Notes: generated by a model not told the origin, from the letters alone. DNA of 64,000 nucleotides from Pseudomonas fulva NBRC 16637 = DSM 17717 (GCF_000730565.1 NZ_BBIQ01000006.1:62001-126000), one strand, 5' to 3'; counted from the first letter of the stretch, positions 1 to 9,445 are shown. Made by a program: numbers and translations.

Positions 1-93
1 ACCCAGGAAGTTGGCAACCACGATGTGTCGTTGCGGGGCGAGTCGGGCAGTACCTACGTTGCCTGCACGCAAGACAAGCGCCCGGCGCAGTAG
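1..93 (+). CDS. C-terminal end of an unidentified protein (5' truncated by window edge)
   Basis: The first frame stays open from base 1 to a TAG at 91-93 and encodes the last 30 residues of a protein ending in KRPAQ. The tail has one cysteine (YVACTQ). It is polar and could be the end of a small secreted protein such as a lysozyme-inhibitor-like protein, but that is only a guess. It converges on the lipoprotein gene at 160-978. Confidence 0.5.
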   Translation, partial: TQEVGNHDVSLRGESGSTYVACTQDKRPAQ

Positions 94-126
94 GCTGATC
101 GCCTCGCCGCCCAGCGCCTATGAGCT

Positions 127-146
127 GCCAGCCCTGCAAGGCTGGC
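127..146. terminator. Weak hairpin between converging genes
   Basis: GCCAGCC and GGCTGGC form a 7-bp stem with a 6-nt loop in the gap between two converging genes. There is no T-run on either side, so termination activity is uncertain. Confidence 0.3.
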
Positions 147-159
147 ATTCCCGCCTGCC

Positions 160-978
160 CTAGTACAGACGTGTGCAGCTCATGGACGTGATCTTCATGG
201 GCACTACGTAACGCGTAAAGTCACTGGTGTTGACCGAAGGCGGCTTGCGCCCCAGGTCGACGGCAGCTTGCGGCTCCAGCAACGCTTCACACTTGATGGA
301 CTCACCAAGGTCAGTCTGTCGCCTGACGGCGGTGGCCCGCATCTGGACGCCATCGGCCGGATCGCTGAACACCACCGGTGCCGGAGCTGGCGTTGCCCTG
401 AGGGCGTAGTCCTCACTTTTGCCCTGGCCCAGGAACCCGAGGGTGACAAACGGTGTGCCTGCCTTGTCATAGCGGGGGATGACACCTACTCGCGTTTTAA
501 ACTGCTTCTGCGCGGCGAGCTGCCCAATGACCCGGCGCGTGAGCGAATCCCAATAGGGGTGATGCGGGCCATCCAGTTCGCCGACAGGGGCTGCGCGGTC
601 GTAGGGTTTACCAATCGCCTTGAGGTCCTGCTGCCTGGCCAGGTAGCGAATCCTGCAGCTGTCGTCGATCTTGGTCGCGAGTGGTTTGCCGGACTTGGCG
701 CTGTAGAACAAGGCTGCAGTGCACTCGGCGTCGAACCTGCCGCCCAGGTAGAGGTACTCGCCACTGCTCGAGGGCAAGGTGGCAATCAAGTCCAGCTCAC
801 TGCCAGCACTGCCAGCAATTCCGTTGGCCATGGCCGAAGGCATCATCGATGTCAGTGAGCTGACCGTGTCGTCGGAAAAACGAACCTTGGTACGACCGTC
901 GGGCATTTGCTCGGTCGTGACGCAGCCGGTCAGGGCCATGGCGGCCAGCATGGGCAGGAGGAATCTACACAGGGTCAT
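160..978 (-). CDS. Predicted outer-membrane lipoprotein of unknown function
   Basis: A 272-residue protein. The N-terminus is a lipoprotein signal: a basic start, a hydrophobic stretch and the lipobox LTGC with Cys19. The +2 residue is Val, so Lol-dependent sorting to the outer membrane is expected. The mature part has two scattered cysteines near residues 86 and 108 and three more in the last 45 residues, which could form disulfides in the periplasm. I recognise no catalytic motif or named domain. It stands alone between a converging partial gene and gabP, which lies upstream on the same strand. Function unknown. Confidence 0.8.
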   Translation of the reverse strand: MTLCRFLLPMLAAMALTGCVTTEQMPDGRTKVRFSDDTVSSLTSMMPSAMANGIAGSAGSELDLIATLPSSSGEYLYLGGRFDAECTAALFYSAKSGKPLATKIDDSCRIRYLARQQDLKAIGKPYDRAAPVGELDGPHHPYWDSLTRRVIGQLAAQKQFKTRVGVIPRYDKAGTPFVTLGFLGQGKSEDYALRATPAPAPVVFSDPADGVQMRATAVRRQTDLGESIKCEALLEPQAAVDLGRKPPSVNTSDFTRYVVPMKITSMSCTRLY

Positions 979-1147
979 GGGGACGTATCCTTACTCTGGA
1001 AAATCGAAGCAGGCGCAGCGAGAAAAGCGCCTCACATCCGTGTCGTTGACAGCGACGCCCAGACGGGCGAGGCGCGATTTTCCATCATTCGGTAGGGGGG
1101 TGCCAGTGTGTATGCTCGGCCGGTTTGGCCGGGCCATTGGATGCGTC

Positions 1148-1162
1148 GGCCGCAAAGCGGCC
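1148..1162 (-). terminator. Possible gabP terminator hairpin
   Basis: GGCCGC and GCGGCC pair around a 3-nt AAA loop, about 75 bp beyond the gabP stop. No T-run follows on the minus strand, so this is at most a weak or factor-dependent terminator. Confidence 0.3.
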
Positions 1163-1234
1163 CCAGCACCCTGAGTTGCGAAGCTGATAACCCTGAGGCC
1201 GCATCGCAGCCTCGAGGCTCCAGCAAAGCTCATC

Positions 1235-2626
1235 TCAACCCAACGACCGCGCCCCCACAGGCTGCGCATGACCGCGTGTCGTCACGATACCCAGGAAGGA
1301 AATCAGGATCGCAAGCCCCAGCGTGGCGCTCACTTCCGCCCGGTGCTCGGGCGTGTACATCATCACCGCCAAGGCCAGGGCAATGAAGATGATCACCGCC
1401 CAGGTCAACCAGGGGAACAGCCACATGCGGAACTTGAGCTCAGTATTCTCCCGCTCAAGACGGCGACGCATGCGCAGTTGGGAGATGGCGATGACCATGT
1501 AGACCAGCAGCGCGATGGCACCTGAGCTTGCCAGCAGGAACTCGAACACGCCCTTGGGTGCGAAGTAGTTGAGCACGGCGATGGATGCACCGATCAGGGT
1601 GCTGCCGAACACCGCAGCACGGGGTACGCCGACCTTGGACGTGTGTTTGAGCATTGCCGGCGCATCGCCACGCTTGGCCAGCGAATACATCATGCGCGAG
1701 GCGATGTAGATCGAGGAGTTCATGCAGCTGGTGACCGCTACCAGCACCACCAGGTCGACCAGCAAGGCCGCATTGGGGATGTTCATGATTTCCAGTGCAC
1801 GCTGATACGAGCCCACCACAGCCAACTGTGGGTCGTTCCACGGCACGACGGAAATGATCACGAAGATGGAGAGGATGTAGAAGGTACTGATGCGCCAGAT
1901 GACCGAACGGGTGGCCTTGGCGATGTTGCGCGAAGGATCGCTCGACTCCGAAGCGGCGATGGTCACTGCCTCCGTGCCGATGAAGCTGAACATCACAGTG
2001 ATGAACGCGCCCACCACCGCCGCCCAGCCATTGGGCGCAAAACCGCCATGCTCGGCAATCAGCCCACTCAAACCGCTGACTTCACGGTTGGGCAGCCAAC
2101 CCATCAGCGCCGCGAAGCCGAGGCTGATGAAGGCAAGGATCGCAGTCACTTTCAAAATGGCGAACCAGAACTCGAACTCACCGTACTTGGCCACACTGAA
2201 CAGGTTGGTACCTGCCAGCAACAGCACCGACGCCAAGGCGAATATCCAGCTGTCTATCTGCGGGAACCAGGCGTTGAGCACGTGCCCTGCCGCCAGGGCT
2301 TCGATGGGAATGACCAGCACCCAGAACCACCAGTACAACCAGCCGATGGTGTAGCCGGCCCAGCGGCCGATGGCCTGGTCGGCGTAGGTGGAAAATGAAC
2401 CGGTATCGGGGTGCGCGACGGCCATTTCGCCGAGCATGCGCATGACCAGGACGACCAAGGTCCCGGCCACGAAATAGGAGATTATGGTAGCCGGGCCGGC
2501 TGCCGCAATGGCGTGGCCCGAGCCGACGAAAAGTCCGGCGCCGATGATGCCGGCGATGGACAGCATCGTTACATGACGTGGCTTGAAACCTTGTGCAAGG
2601 TTGCCATCAGATCCCACGGTGTTCAT
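1235..2626 (-). CDS. gabP: Amino acid permease, GABA permease type (APC superfamily)
   Basis: A 463-residue inner-membrane proton-coupled amino acid importer. The N-terminal APC signature GIIGAGLFVGSG (residues 26-37) sits in the first membrane segment and is followed by the conserved GEMAVAHPDTGSF-type loop. Hydrophobicity fits 12 segments. Overall it resembles GabP more than the aromatic or proline permeases; the exact substrate cannot be settled by reading. The ATG at 2626 was chosen because it aligns with the family N-terminus and has an AGAGAA ribosome site upstream; a longer frame to 2755 has no support. No gab catabolic genes are adjacent, so it is probably transcribed alone. Confidence 0.85.
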   Translation of the reverse strand: MNTVGSDGNLAQGFKPRHVTMLSIAGIIGAGLFVGSGHAIAAAGPATIISYFVAGTLVVLVMRMLGEMAVAHPDTGSFSTYADQAIGRWAGYTIGWLYWWFWVLVIPIEALAAGHVLNAWFPQIDSWIFALASVLLLAGTNLFSVAKYGEFEFWFAILKVTAILAFISLGFAALMGWLPNREVSGLSGLIAEHGGFAPNGWAAVVGAFITVMFSFIGTEAVTIAASESSDPSRNIAKATRSVIWRISTFYILSIFVIISVVPWNDPQLAVVGSYQRALEIMNIPNAALLVDLVVLVAVTSCMNSSIYIASRMMYSLAKRGDAPAMLKHTSKVGVPRAAVFGSTLIGASIAVLNYFAPKGVFEFLLASSGAIALLVYMVIAISQLRMRRRLERENTELKFRMWLFPWLTWAVIIFIALALAVMMYTPEHRAEVSATLGLAILISFLGIVTTRGHAQPVGARSLG

Positions 2627-2974
2627 TGATGTTGTTCTCTTTTTGCTGACACAAGGATGGACGGGCAGGCGTAGGCGAAAATAGCTCCTTGAAGGGTTCA
2701 GGTCGACAGGTTGCTTGCGCTCTGTTGTTGATCTTTGCAGCGCATCACAAGGCAACGTGCCGGTGGGGGTCGGGCTTCATTTAAGCCCCGCAGGGATGAG
2801 GGAAATTACACGAGAACGCCCCGGAACTGTTCGATCACGACAGCGCTTTTGTGCAAGCGACAAATGTCGCGATTGGCATGTCCGAACGCGCCATCAACGC
2901 CAATGACCCTTCTGTTTTTCATTCGAGTGTGTTGCACCCGCTACCTGTCCAGCAGGCAGCGGGTGGCGCGGGCA
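2627..2974. other. Intergenic region with gabP promoter space and a small palindrome
   Basis: This 348-bp gap separates gabP (transcribed leftwards) from the 3' end of the ABC ATPase gene. It must hold the gabP promoter. The only structure I see is the palindrome GCGACAAATGTCGC at 2857-2870 (6-bp arms, 2-nt centre), a plausible operator half-site pair for an unidentified regulator. No convincing small gene was found. Confidence 0.4.
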
Positions 2975-3736
2975 TCAGGCCAAGGCGTGGTCGACCAGCA
3001 CTTGCAGCCGCCCCTGGGAACAGCGCTCGACCCGCGCCTGGACGCCATACACCTGCGCCAGCAGGTCGGGCACCAACACATCCTGCGGCGTACCACTGGC
3101 GACCACCCTGCCCTCGCGCAGCACCACCAGCCAGTCGGCATGGCTGGCAGCCAGGTTGATATCGTGCAGCACCGCCACCGCCAACAGGCGATGCACCTGC
3201 ACGCGCTCACGCACGGCGTCCATGACCCGCAATTGATAATGCAGGTCAAGCGCGCTGGTGGGCTCGTCGAGCAGCAGCACCTGCGGGTTGCGCGCCAGCA
3301 ACTGGGCCAGCGCCACCAATTGCCGCTGCCCACCGGACAAGCTGTCCAGCGAGCGCTGGGCCAGGTGCTCGATACCCAGCTGGCGCAGGGCCGCAAAGGC
3401 CTGGCCCAGCAGGTCGTCCGCGCTGCCTACGCGAAGTGCGGCCATGATGCTTTCCAGCACGCCGAGGGCAATGCCGGGGGGCAACTGCTGGGGCATGTAG
3501 GCTAGCCGTCGAGCGCGCTCGGCAAAGGCCAGGCGGTTCACGTCCTGGCCATCCAGGCGCAGGCCGCCACGCATGCGTTCGAGCCCTGCCAGGGCCCTGA
3601 GCAGCGTGGACTTGCCCGCCCCGTTGGGCCCCACCAGCGCCACCAGGCTGCCTTCGGGCAGGGCAGGCAGGCTGACCTCGTGCAAAATCTGCCGCGCACC
3701 GTAGGCGACCGAAACCTTGTCGATCACCAGGCTCAC
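2975..3736 (-). CDS. ABC transporter ATP-binding protein, FecE/FepC/BtuD type
   Basis: A 253-residue cytoplasmic ATPase that powers the importer encoded just upstream. Visible motifs: Walker A GPNGAGKST (36-44), the YMPQQ Q-loop near 80-84, signature LSGGQ (133-137), Walker B LLLDEP (154-159) and the switch His191. The start is GTG at 3736, which overlaps the permease stop as GTGA; longer readings in this frame run antisense-like through the permease. The family imports siderophores, haem or cobalamin. No Fur box or cobalamin riboswitch is visible, so the substrate remains open. Confidence 0.88.
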   Translation of the reverse strand: MSLVIDKVSVAYGARQILHEVSLPALPEGSLVALVGPNGAGKSTLLRALAGLERMRGGLRLDGQDVNRLAFAERARRLAYMPQQLPPGIALGVLESIMAALRVGSADDLLGQAFAALRQLGIEHLAQRSLDSLSGGQRQLVALAQLLARNPQVLLLDEPTSALDLHYQLRVMDAVRERVQVHRLLAVAVLHDINLAASHADWLVVLREGRVVASGTPQDVLVPDLLAQVYGVQARVERCSQGRLQVLVDHALA

Positions 3737-4794
3737 AGCTTTCTCCCTCGCCGGAACACCAGCGTCACGAAAATCGGCACCCCCACCAGGGCGGTGACGA
3801 TGCCGACCGGCACGATGACGCCTGGCATGATCAGCTTGCTGGCAATGGAGGACAACGAAAGCATCAGCGCGCCCACCAGCGCGCTGGCCGGCAGCAGGAA
3901 CCGCTGGTCTTCCCCCACCAGCAAGCGCGCAATGTGCGGCCCGACCAGGCCGACGAAGCCGATGGTGCCAACGAATGCCACGGCGGTTGCCGACAACAGG
4001 CTGATGCGCAGCAGCGAGGCAAAACGCAGCCGCCGGGTGTCCACGCCGAAGCTGCGCGCCCGGTCCTCGCCCATGCGCAGCAGCGTCATCGCAGGTGCCG
4101 CCCGCAGCGAAAACGGCAACACCAGCGCCACCACCAGCGCCAGAATGCCGAGTTTGTTCCAATCGGCCCGAGCCAGGCTGCCCATGGTCCAAAACACCAG
4201 TTGCTGCAATACGTCTTCGGTGGCCAGCAGTTGCAACAGCGACACCAGGGCATTGCAGCTGAACACCAGGGCGATGCCGAACAGCACCAGGCTCTCCACG
4301 CCCGCCCCGCGAAGCCGCGACATGGCCTGCAACAACACCACCGACAGGCAGGCGAAGACGAAGGCCATCACCGTCACCTGCACCCCCGCCGTCATCCAGG
4401 CGATGGTGAGCGGGTAGGCGATGGCAAGCGAAGCCCCCAGTGCCGCTGACGAGGACACCCCCAGGGTGAAGGGGCTGGCCAGCGGGTTGTCGAGGATTGC
4501 CTGCATCTCGGCCCCTGCGAGCGACAGTGCCGTGCCCACCAGCACCGCCATCAGCGCGTAGGGCAAGCGCACGTTCCAGATGATCACCCGCTCCGTGGCG
4601 CTGAGCGTGGCCGGGTCGAACAGGCCTTGCACCAGTCGCCCCAGGCTCATCCCCGACGCACCGCTGGCCAGGTCGCTCAAGACCGAAACCAGCAACAGCA
4701 CGGCCAGCCCGGCAACCAGCCCGGTACGCCGCCACAGCAGCCGGCGGTAGTGCCAGGCGGCCTGTTGCACGCCTGGCAGCGCCTGTGCGTTCAC
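3733..4794 (-). CDS. ABC transporter permease, FecCD family
   Basis: A 353-residue integral membrane protein of the FecCD/BtuC family, expected to form a homodimeric channel with about 10 helices per subunit. Family landmarks include the NPLASPFTLGVSSSAALGASL region and the conserved VGLVGPHIARLLVG segment that contacts the ATPase. The start is GTG at 4794, overlapping the upstream binding-protein stop as GTGA. The same coupling occurs at its 3' end with the ATPase gene, so all three genes are translationally linked. It probably takes up a metal chelate; the ligand is not identifiable. Confidence 0.88.
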   Translation of the reverse strand: MNAQALPGVQQAAWHYRRLLWRRTGLVAGLAVLLLVSVLSDLASGASGMSLGRLVQGLFDPATLSATERVIIWNVRLPYALMAVLVGTALSLAGAEMQAILDNPLASPFTLGVSSSAALGASLAIAYPLTIAWMTAGVQVTVMAFVFACLSVVLLQAMSRLRGAGVESLVLFGIALVFSCNALVSLLQLLATEDVLQQLVFWTMGSLARADWNKLGILALVVALVLPFSLRAAPAMTLLRMGEDRARSFGVDTRRLRFASLLRISLLSATAVAFVGTIGFVGLVGPHIARLLVGEDQRFLLPASALVGALMLSLSSIASKLIMPGVIVPVGIVTALVGVPIFVTLVFRRGRKL

Positions 4795-5906
4795 TGGGCG
4801 TCGACCCAGTACTGACCGTCCAGCCCTACCTTGAGCATGCGGTTGATCTCGGCCATGGTCGCTTGCGGGTCGATGTCCTTGAACCGCTCCGGGTGCACCC
4901 AACGCGCCATCGCTTCAATCGCAAGGATGTTGAACGGCGAGTTGTAGAAGTCATGCCACAAGCCATGGGCCTGGCCGGCCTGGATGGGACGCAAGGGGGC
5001 GAATTCCGGGCGGGCGGTGATCTTCGCCAGGCTGTCCCGGGCCGTTTTTTCGGAAACCCCGGCCCCCAGCAGTACGCCGGGGGCGCGGTTGCCGGTGGCG
5101 ATATAGACGTCGGGGTCGGCTTGCAGCACGTACTCGACGCTCACATCGCCCAGCGCACCGGGCACCACGTCGGCACCGATGTTATGGCCACCCACCGCCT
5201 GGACCACACTGCCCAAGCCGCTTTTGCCAGTGGTATGGCCAGGCGCTTGCCACACCCCGGCCAGCAATTCCAGAAACACCTTGGGCCGCTCGCTTTCCTT
5301 GATGCCAGCCACGCCCGCTTTCACCTGCTCCAGGTGACGGTCGTACAGGTCGAGGTACTGCTGCGCCTGCTGTTCACGGCCTAGCAGCGTACCCAGCGCC
5401 TGCATGCTGACGTGGGTATTGCGCATGGGGTGCACACGAAAATCGATGAACAACACCGGCACGCCGGCCTTGGCCAGCAGATCGGCCACCGGGCTGTGCT
5501 GGGTCGGGCCTTCGCCGGCGATGCTGAAAATGGCCAGGTCAGGCTTGAGCGACAGGATCTGCTCGGCGCTCACGCTCTGCTCGGAGGCCTGCCCGATCAA
5601 GGGCAGCTTGGCGATCTGCGGGTACTGCCGGGCGTAGACCTCATAGGTATGCGGGTCCAGCAAGCGCATGTCGTTCTGCCAGCCCACCACGCGCTGGAAG
5701 GGGTTATCACGGTCGAGCAGCGCCAGGGCGAAGAACAAACGCCCCTCGCCCAGCACGATACGTTGCGGGGCGTGGTCAAGCTCGACGGTACGCCCCAGCA
5801 CATCGGTAACTTGCAGGGCTTGGGCGGTGTGGGCGAAGCCGAGGCAGGACGCCAGCAGCAGCAAGGCAGGCAGCAGGCGCTGCCGCAAACGGGGGAACAG
5901 GCACAT
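4791..5906 (-). CDS. Periplasmic substrate-binding protein of a metal-chelate-type ABC importer
   Basis: A 371-residue exported protein. A signal peptide spans about residues 1-30 (basic start, long leucine-rich core, AQALQV cleavage zone). The mature part has the two-lobed Peripla_BP_2 fold: an early VLGRTVELDHAPQRIV motif, then two similar lobes joined by a helix near PVADLLAKAGVPV. No lipobox is present, so it is soluble in the periplasm. It is first in a three-gene operon with permease and ATPase. An AGAGGA ribosome site precedes the ATG. The ligand (siderophore, haem, cobalamin or other) cannot be told, and no Fur-like site is obvious upstream. Confidence 0.85.
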   Translation of the reverse strand: MCLFPRLRQRLLPALLLLASCLGFAHTAQALQVTDVLGRTVELDHAPQRIVLGEGRLFFALALLDRDNPFQRVVGWQNDMRLLDPHTYEVYARQYPQIAKLPLIGQASEQSVSAEQILSLKPDLAIFSIAGEGPTQHSPVADLLAKAGVPVLFIDFRVHPMRNTHVSMQALGTLLGREQQAQQYLDLYDRHLEQVKAGVAGIKESERPKVFLELLAGVWQAPGHTTGKSGLGSVVQAVGGHNIGADVVPGALGDVSVEYVLQADPDVYIATGNRAPGVLLGAGVSEKTARDSLAKITARPEFAPLRPIQAGQAHGLWHDFYNSPFNILAIEAMARWVHPERFKDIDPQATMAEINRMLKVGLDGQYWVDAQ

Positions 5907-6034
5907 CGGGGCGTCCTCTTGAAGAGAGAATCAGTCGCAACGGAGCCGGGCATTCTAGCCAGCCGCCTGTGCTCCCGATGTGCGCGAATGTATTGGTCTG
6001 GTCGCCAGCCATTACATCCCGTTACCCCAAGGCG

Positions 6035-7045
6035 TTACCAGGTCAGGCAGATCTTGCCGAAATGGCGGTTGCTTTCCTGATAGCGAAACGCATCGACGAT
6101 GTGTTCGAGCTCGAAGTGCTTGTCCACCACCGGGCGCAGGCCGTTGGCCTCGATGGCCCGGACCATGGCCTGCTGCTGGGCACGGCTGCCTACCAGCACA
6201 CCCTGCAGGCGGATCTGCCGCACCAGGGCCTGCACCAGCGGCAGCTGCCCCGCCACACCGGTCAAAATGCCGATCAGCGAGACATGGCCCCCGATGCGTG
6301 CGGCGATCATCGATTGCTCCAGGGTGGCGGGCCCGCCGACTTCGATCACATGGTCCACCCCACGGTTGTCGGTCAGCTCACGCACCTTTTCGCCCCAGGC
6401 CGGCGTGCGCGTGTAGTTGATCACGTGGTCGGCGCCCAAGGCCTTGAGCCGCTCGAGCTTGGCATCGCTGGAAGAGGTGGCGATCACCGACGCACCGGCC
6501 AGCTTGGCGAACTGCAGGGCAAAGATCGACACCCCGCCGGTGCCCTGTACCAGCACCGTGTCACCGGGCTTGAGGTGATCGTCGCTCATCAGCGCGCGCC
6601 AGGCGGTAAGCCCGGCGGTGGTCAAGGTCGCCGCCTCGGCGTGGCTGAAGCCCTTGGGCGCGCGGGTGAAGGCCGTGGCCAACGCGGTCACATGGCCACG
6701 GGCATAACCGTCCAGGCCATCGCCCGGCACCCGGGCAAAGCCCTCGACATTGGCCTCACCATCCAGCCAGTCAGGGAAGAAGGTGCTGACCACGCTGTCA
6801 CCGACCTGAAAGTCGCTGACGCCGCTGCCCACGGCGATCACCTCGCCGGCACCGTCGGCCATCGGGATGCGCCGTTCGGTTGGGCCCCACATGCCGCTGA
6901 CCACGGCGAAGTCGTGGTAATTGAGGGAACTGGCATGCAAGCGTACGGTGATTTCACCCACGCCTGGGGCAGTGGCCTCGCAGGTGCCGACCTCGACCTT
7001 GTCGTAGCCGCCACCGGGTTGAACGTAGATCGCCTTGCTGCTCAT
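6035..7045 (-). CDS. NAD(P)-dependent MDR-superfamily oxidoreductase (quinone reductase-like)
   Basis: A 336-residue medium-chain dehydrogenase/reductase. It has the GroES-like N-terminal lobe with LNYHDFAVV and the nucleotide-binding motif QGTGGVS (167-173). The cysteine cluster that binds structural zinc and the usual zinc ligands are missing, so it is probably a zinc-free reductase of quinones or enones although such proteins are often annotated as alcohol dehydrogenases. The start at 7045 has GGAG nine bases upstream, which favours it over an ATG at 7060. It stands alone, with the HAD gene upstream on the same strand. Confidence 0.8.
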   Translation of the reverse strand: MSSKAIYVQPGGGYDKVEVGTCEATAPGVGEITVRLHASSLNYHDFAVVSGMWGPTERRIPMADGAGEVIAVGSGVSDFQVGDSVVSTFFPDWLDGEANVEGFARVPGDGLDGYARGHVTALATAFTRAPKGFSHAEAATLTTAGLTAWRALMSDDHLKPGDTVLVQGTGGVSIFALQFAKLAGASVIATSSSDAKLERLKALGADHVINYTRTPAWGEKVRELTDNRGVDHVIEVGGPATLEQSMIAARIGGHVSLIGILTGVAGQLPLVQALVRQIRLQGVLVGSRAQQQAMVRAIEANGLRPVVDKHFELEHIVDAFRYQESNRHFGKICLTW

Positions 7046-7093
7046 GGTCGAGTGCTCCATCTGTAAAAAGGAAAGTGCCCGGCGAGCGTGGGG

Positions 7094-7684
7094 TCAGCCC
7101 AGCATACGCTTCAAGGCATGACAGTCGGGCGCATGTCGGTCGGCAAGGCCCGGCCAGGCGTCGTGCGGCTGGTTCACAAGCACCGTGCCCGCGCCGGCGG
7201 CTCGCCCGCAGTCGAGGTCGAAGCGGTGGTCGCCCACCATCACCATCGCCTGCGGCGCGACGCCCCAGGCGCCGGCAATCTTGAGCAGCCCATCGGGGCT
7301 GGGCTTGGGCTGCGCTTCGTCACGCCCAAGAATGTGCGCCACCGGAAAACAGTCGGCAAGGCCAATGGCTTGGAGCGTGATGTGTGCCAGTTCGCGGGCA
7401 TTGCGGGTGAGGATGCCCAGTTGGCAACCACGGCTGGTCAGCTCACGGACCAGCTCCACCGCCCCCTGGGCAGCTTTGGAGGCCAGCGCCAGATGACGCT
7501 CGTGCTCCAGCAGCCAGGCATGCTTGGCGGCGGCTTCGTCTGCGGGCAGAGCCGCCAGGTGCGCCAGAATGTCGTCCTTGGGAGGAATGCCCAACTTCAC
7601 GCGGATAGCGGCAAAATCATGCGCGGCCACGGTCAGGGTGCCGTCCATGTCGAATACCCAATGGCGCACCTGGCCCAGGTTCAT
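7094..7684 (-). CDS. HAD-family phosphatase
   Basis: A 196-residue cytoplasmic haloacid-dehalogenase-like hydrolase, probably a small-molecule phosphatase of the phosphoglycolate phosphatase/beta-phosphoglucomutase branch. Motif I DMDGT is at 12-16 with nucleophile Asp12. Motif II Thr93 lies in ILTRN, motif III Lys127 in QPKPSPD, and motif IV GDHRFDLDCG is at 151-160. An alpha-helical cap lies between motifs I and II. Its ATG overlaps the tesB stop as ATGA, so the two are co-translated. The substrate is unknown. Confidence 0.85.
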   Translation of the reverse strand: MNLGQVRHWVFDMDGTLTVAAHDFAAIRVKLGIPPKDDILAHLAALPADEAAAKHAWLLEHERHLALASKAAQGAVELVRELTSRGCQLGILTRNARELAHITLQAIGLADCFPVAHILGRDEAQPKPSPDGLLKIAGAWGVAPQAMVMVGDHRFDLDCGRAAGAGTVLVNQPHDAWPGLADRHAPDCHALKRMLG

Positions 7685-8550
7685 GCCCAGTCCTTGCGAT
7701 GACGGATCAGGCCTTCCTGGCTGGACGAGGCGACCAGTTGGCCGGCCTGGTTGAAGATGCTGCCGCGGCAGAAGCCACGGGCATTGCCAGCCCAGGGGCT
7801 GTCGGTGGCGTACAGCAGCCATTCATCAGCCCGCAGGTTGCCGTGGAACCACAAAGAGTGGTCCAGGCTGGCGATCTGCATGTCCCGCTGCCAGACCGAC
7901 TTGCCATGGGGCAGCATCGATGTGGTCAGCAGTCCGAAATCAGAGGCGTAGGCCAGGATGTACTTGTGCAGCGCAGGGATAGCCGGCAGATTGCCGTCGG
8001 CGCGGAACCAGGCGTATTTCACCGGGTCGCCGGGCTTGGGGTTGAACGGGTCACGCTCGGTTACTGGGCGAATCTCGATGGGCTTGGCGCACAGCACCTT
8101 GTCGCGGATGCGCTCAGGAAGCTGATCGGCCATGGCGCTGGCCAGTTCCACTTCGGTGGGCAGGTTTTCAGGGCCGGCCACATCGGGCATCTGTGCCTGG
8201 TGGGTGAACCCGTCCTCGTCGTACTGGAACGAGGCGCTGCAGGTGAAGATCGTCTTGCCCTTCTGAATCGCCGTGACGCGTCGGGTACTGAAACTGCCGC
8301 CATCACGCACGCGGTCCACCGAGTACACCACCGGCAGGCTGGCATCGCCCGGGCGCAGGAAGTAGCCGTGCAGCGAGTGCACGTGGCGGGCATCCTCTAC
8401 CGTCTGGCTGGCGGCCGACAAGGACTGGCCCAGCACCTGGCCGCCATACAGCTGGCGAAAACCCAGGTCCTGGCTGCGGCCGCGGAACAGGTTTTCTTCA
8501 ATGGCTTCGAGGCTCAACAGGTCGACCAGGTCGTCCAACACATGACTCAT
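7681..8550 (-). CDS. tesB: Acyl-CoA thioesterase II
   Basis: A 289-residue protein of the usual TesB length. It hydrolyses medium- and long-chain acyl-CoA to free fatty acid and CoA, probably as an overflow valve for beta-oxidation. It is a tandem hotdog-fold protein: the N-terminal half has the RGRSQDLGFRQLYGGQVLGQ signature, and the C-terminal half has HKYILAYASDFGLL with the catalytic Asp and SLDHSLWFH. The start at 8550 matches the family; an ATG at 8571 would add seven unlikely residues. The gene is coupled to the downstream HAD phosphatase by an ATGA overlap. Confidence 0.93.
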   Translation of the reverse strand: MSHVLDDLVDLLSLEAIEENLFRGRSQDLGFRQLYGGQVLGQSLSAASQTVEDARHVHSLHGYFLRPGDASLPVVYSVDRVRDGGSFSTRRVTAIQKGKTIFTCSASFQYDEDGFTHQAQMPDVAGPENLPTEVELASAMADQLPERIRDKVLCAKPIEIRPVTERDPFNPKPGDPVKYAWFRADGNLPAIPALHKYILAYASDFGLLTTSMLPHGKSVWQRDMQIASLDHSLWFHGNLRADEWLLYATDSPWAGNARGFCRGSIFNQAGQLVASSSQEGLIRHRKDWA

Positions 8551-8691
8551 CAGGGTTCTCCGTAGACGCAAGACGTGCTCACAAGGCGCCGTGGGCCGGC
8601 GCTCGATTCAACCGGCGCGGCCCACGCATGAGCCGCACCGTCCAATAGCGCAAATGATACAGGGTTTGACATCGCCAGCCCCCCTGGCGGT

Positions 8692-9264
8692 TCACTCGGC
8701 CCGCAAGGTCTGCTCCCACCGCGCGCGATCGATCCGATACAGCACATGCGGGCGCAGTGGATGGCCGAGGGCGACACGCGGGTGGTCGAAACTGCCTGCC
8801 AGGTCCTGCTCCATGCCGATGGCTTGCATCACCTTCTGCGAGGGCAGGTTGAGGGTGCTGGTAAAGGACACCACCTGCTCGACCTGCAACTGGGCAAACG
8901 CACAGCGCAAGCACGTCCAGGCCGCCTCACTGGCAAACCCCAGGCCCCAGTGCCGACGTGCCAGGCGCCAGCCGATCTCGACTGCCGGGGCGAAGGGCGC
9001 GTCGAAGTTGACATTGAGCAGGCCCGTCATGCCGATGAAAGCCCCACTGTCCTTGCGCTCAAGCGCCCACAGGCCAAACCCGTACTCATGAAAATGCCCG
9101 CGGATGCGGCCGATCAAGGCAGCCGCTTCAAGGCGTGTGAGCGGCGCGGGGAAGTAGCGCATGACCTGGGGGTCGGCGCACAGGGCAGCGAACTCGCGCA
9201 GATCCTCGTCCTGCCATTGGCGCAGAATCAGCCGCGCGCTTTCCAGTTCCAGAATGGGGGTCAT
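8692..9264 (-). CDS. GNAT-family N-acetyltransferase (RimJ/RimL-like)
   Basis: A 190-residue acetyltransferase of the Acetyltransf_3 group. It opens with the typical LESARLILRQW strand and contains FIGMTGL, the EIGWRLARRHWGLGFASEA acetyl-CoA pyrophosphate loop and the NLPSQKVMQAIGM helix seen in RimJ/RimL-like enzymes. It probably acetylates an amino group of a peptide or small molecule; the target is unknown. The ATG at 9264 was chosen because the conserved fold starts there. It lies upstream of tesB on the same strand but about 140 bp away. Confidence 0.85.
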   Translation of the reverse strand: MTPILELESARLILRQWQDEDLREFAALCADPQVMRYFPAPLTRLEAAALIGRIRGHFHEYGFGLWALERKDSGAFIGMTGLLNVNFDAPFAPAVEIGWRLARRHWGLGFASEAAWTCLRCAFAQLQVEQVVSFTSTLNLPSQKVMQAIGMEQDLAGSFDHPRVALGHPLRPHVLYRIDRARWEQTLRAE

Positions 9265-9445
9265 GGGGTTCGCTCCGTTTTGGCGTGCTGCACTGTACAG
9301 CGTAGGCGCAGGCACGACCGCGCACCGGGTAATGAGTAGCCGAATGCATTTTTCACATGCGCTTCACCGGCTGGCAACACGCGGGTTAGCAAAATGCCGC
9401 CATCCCTGCCGCGCCCAGCGCGCGGTTTCCCTGTCGGAGCCACCC

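Noticed and set aside
3737..4735. A 330-residue N-terminal extension of the ABC ATPase
   Set aside because: It runs through the permease gene in another frame; the ATPase starts at the GTG at 3736, as shown by the GTGA overlap and the family N-terminus.
5907..6034. A Fur box or cobalamin riboswitch upstream of the ABC importer operon
   Set aside because: Neither a 19-bp Fur-like dyad nor a conserved riboswitch core is visible in this gap.
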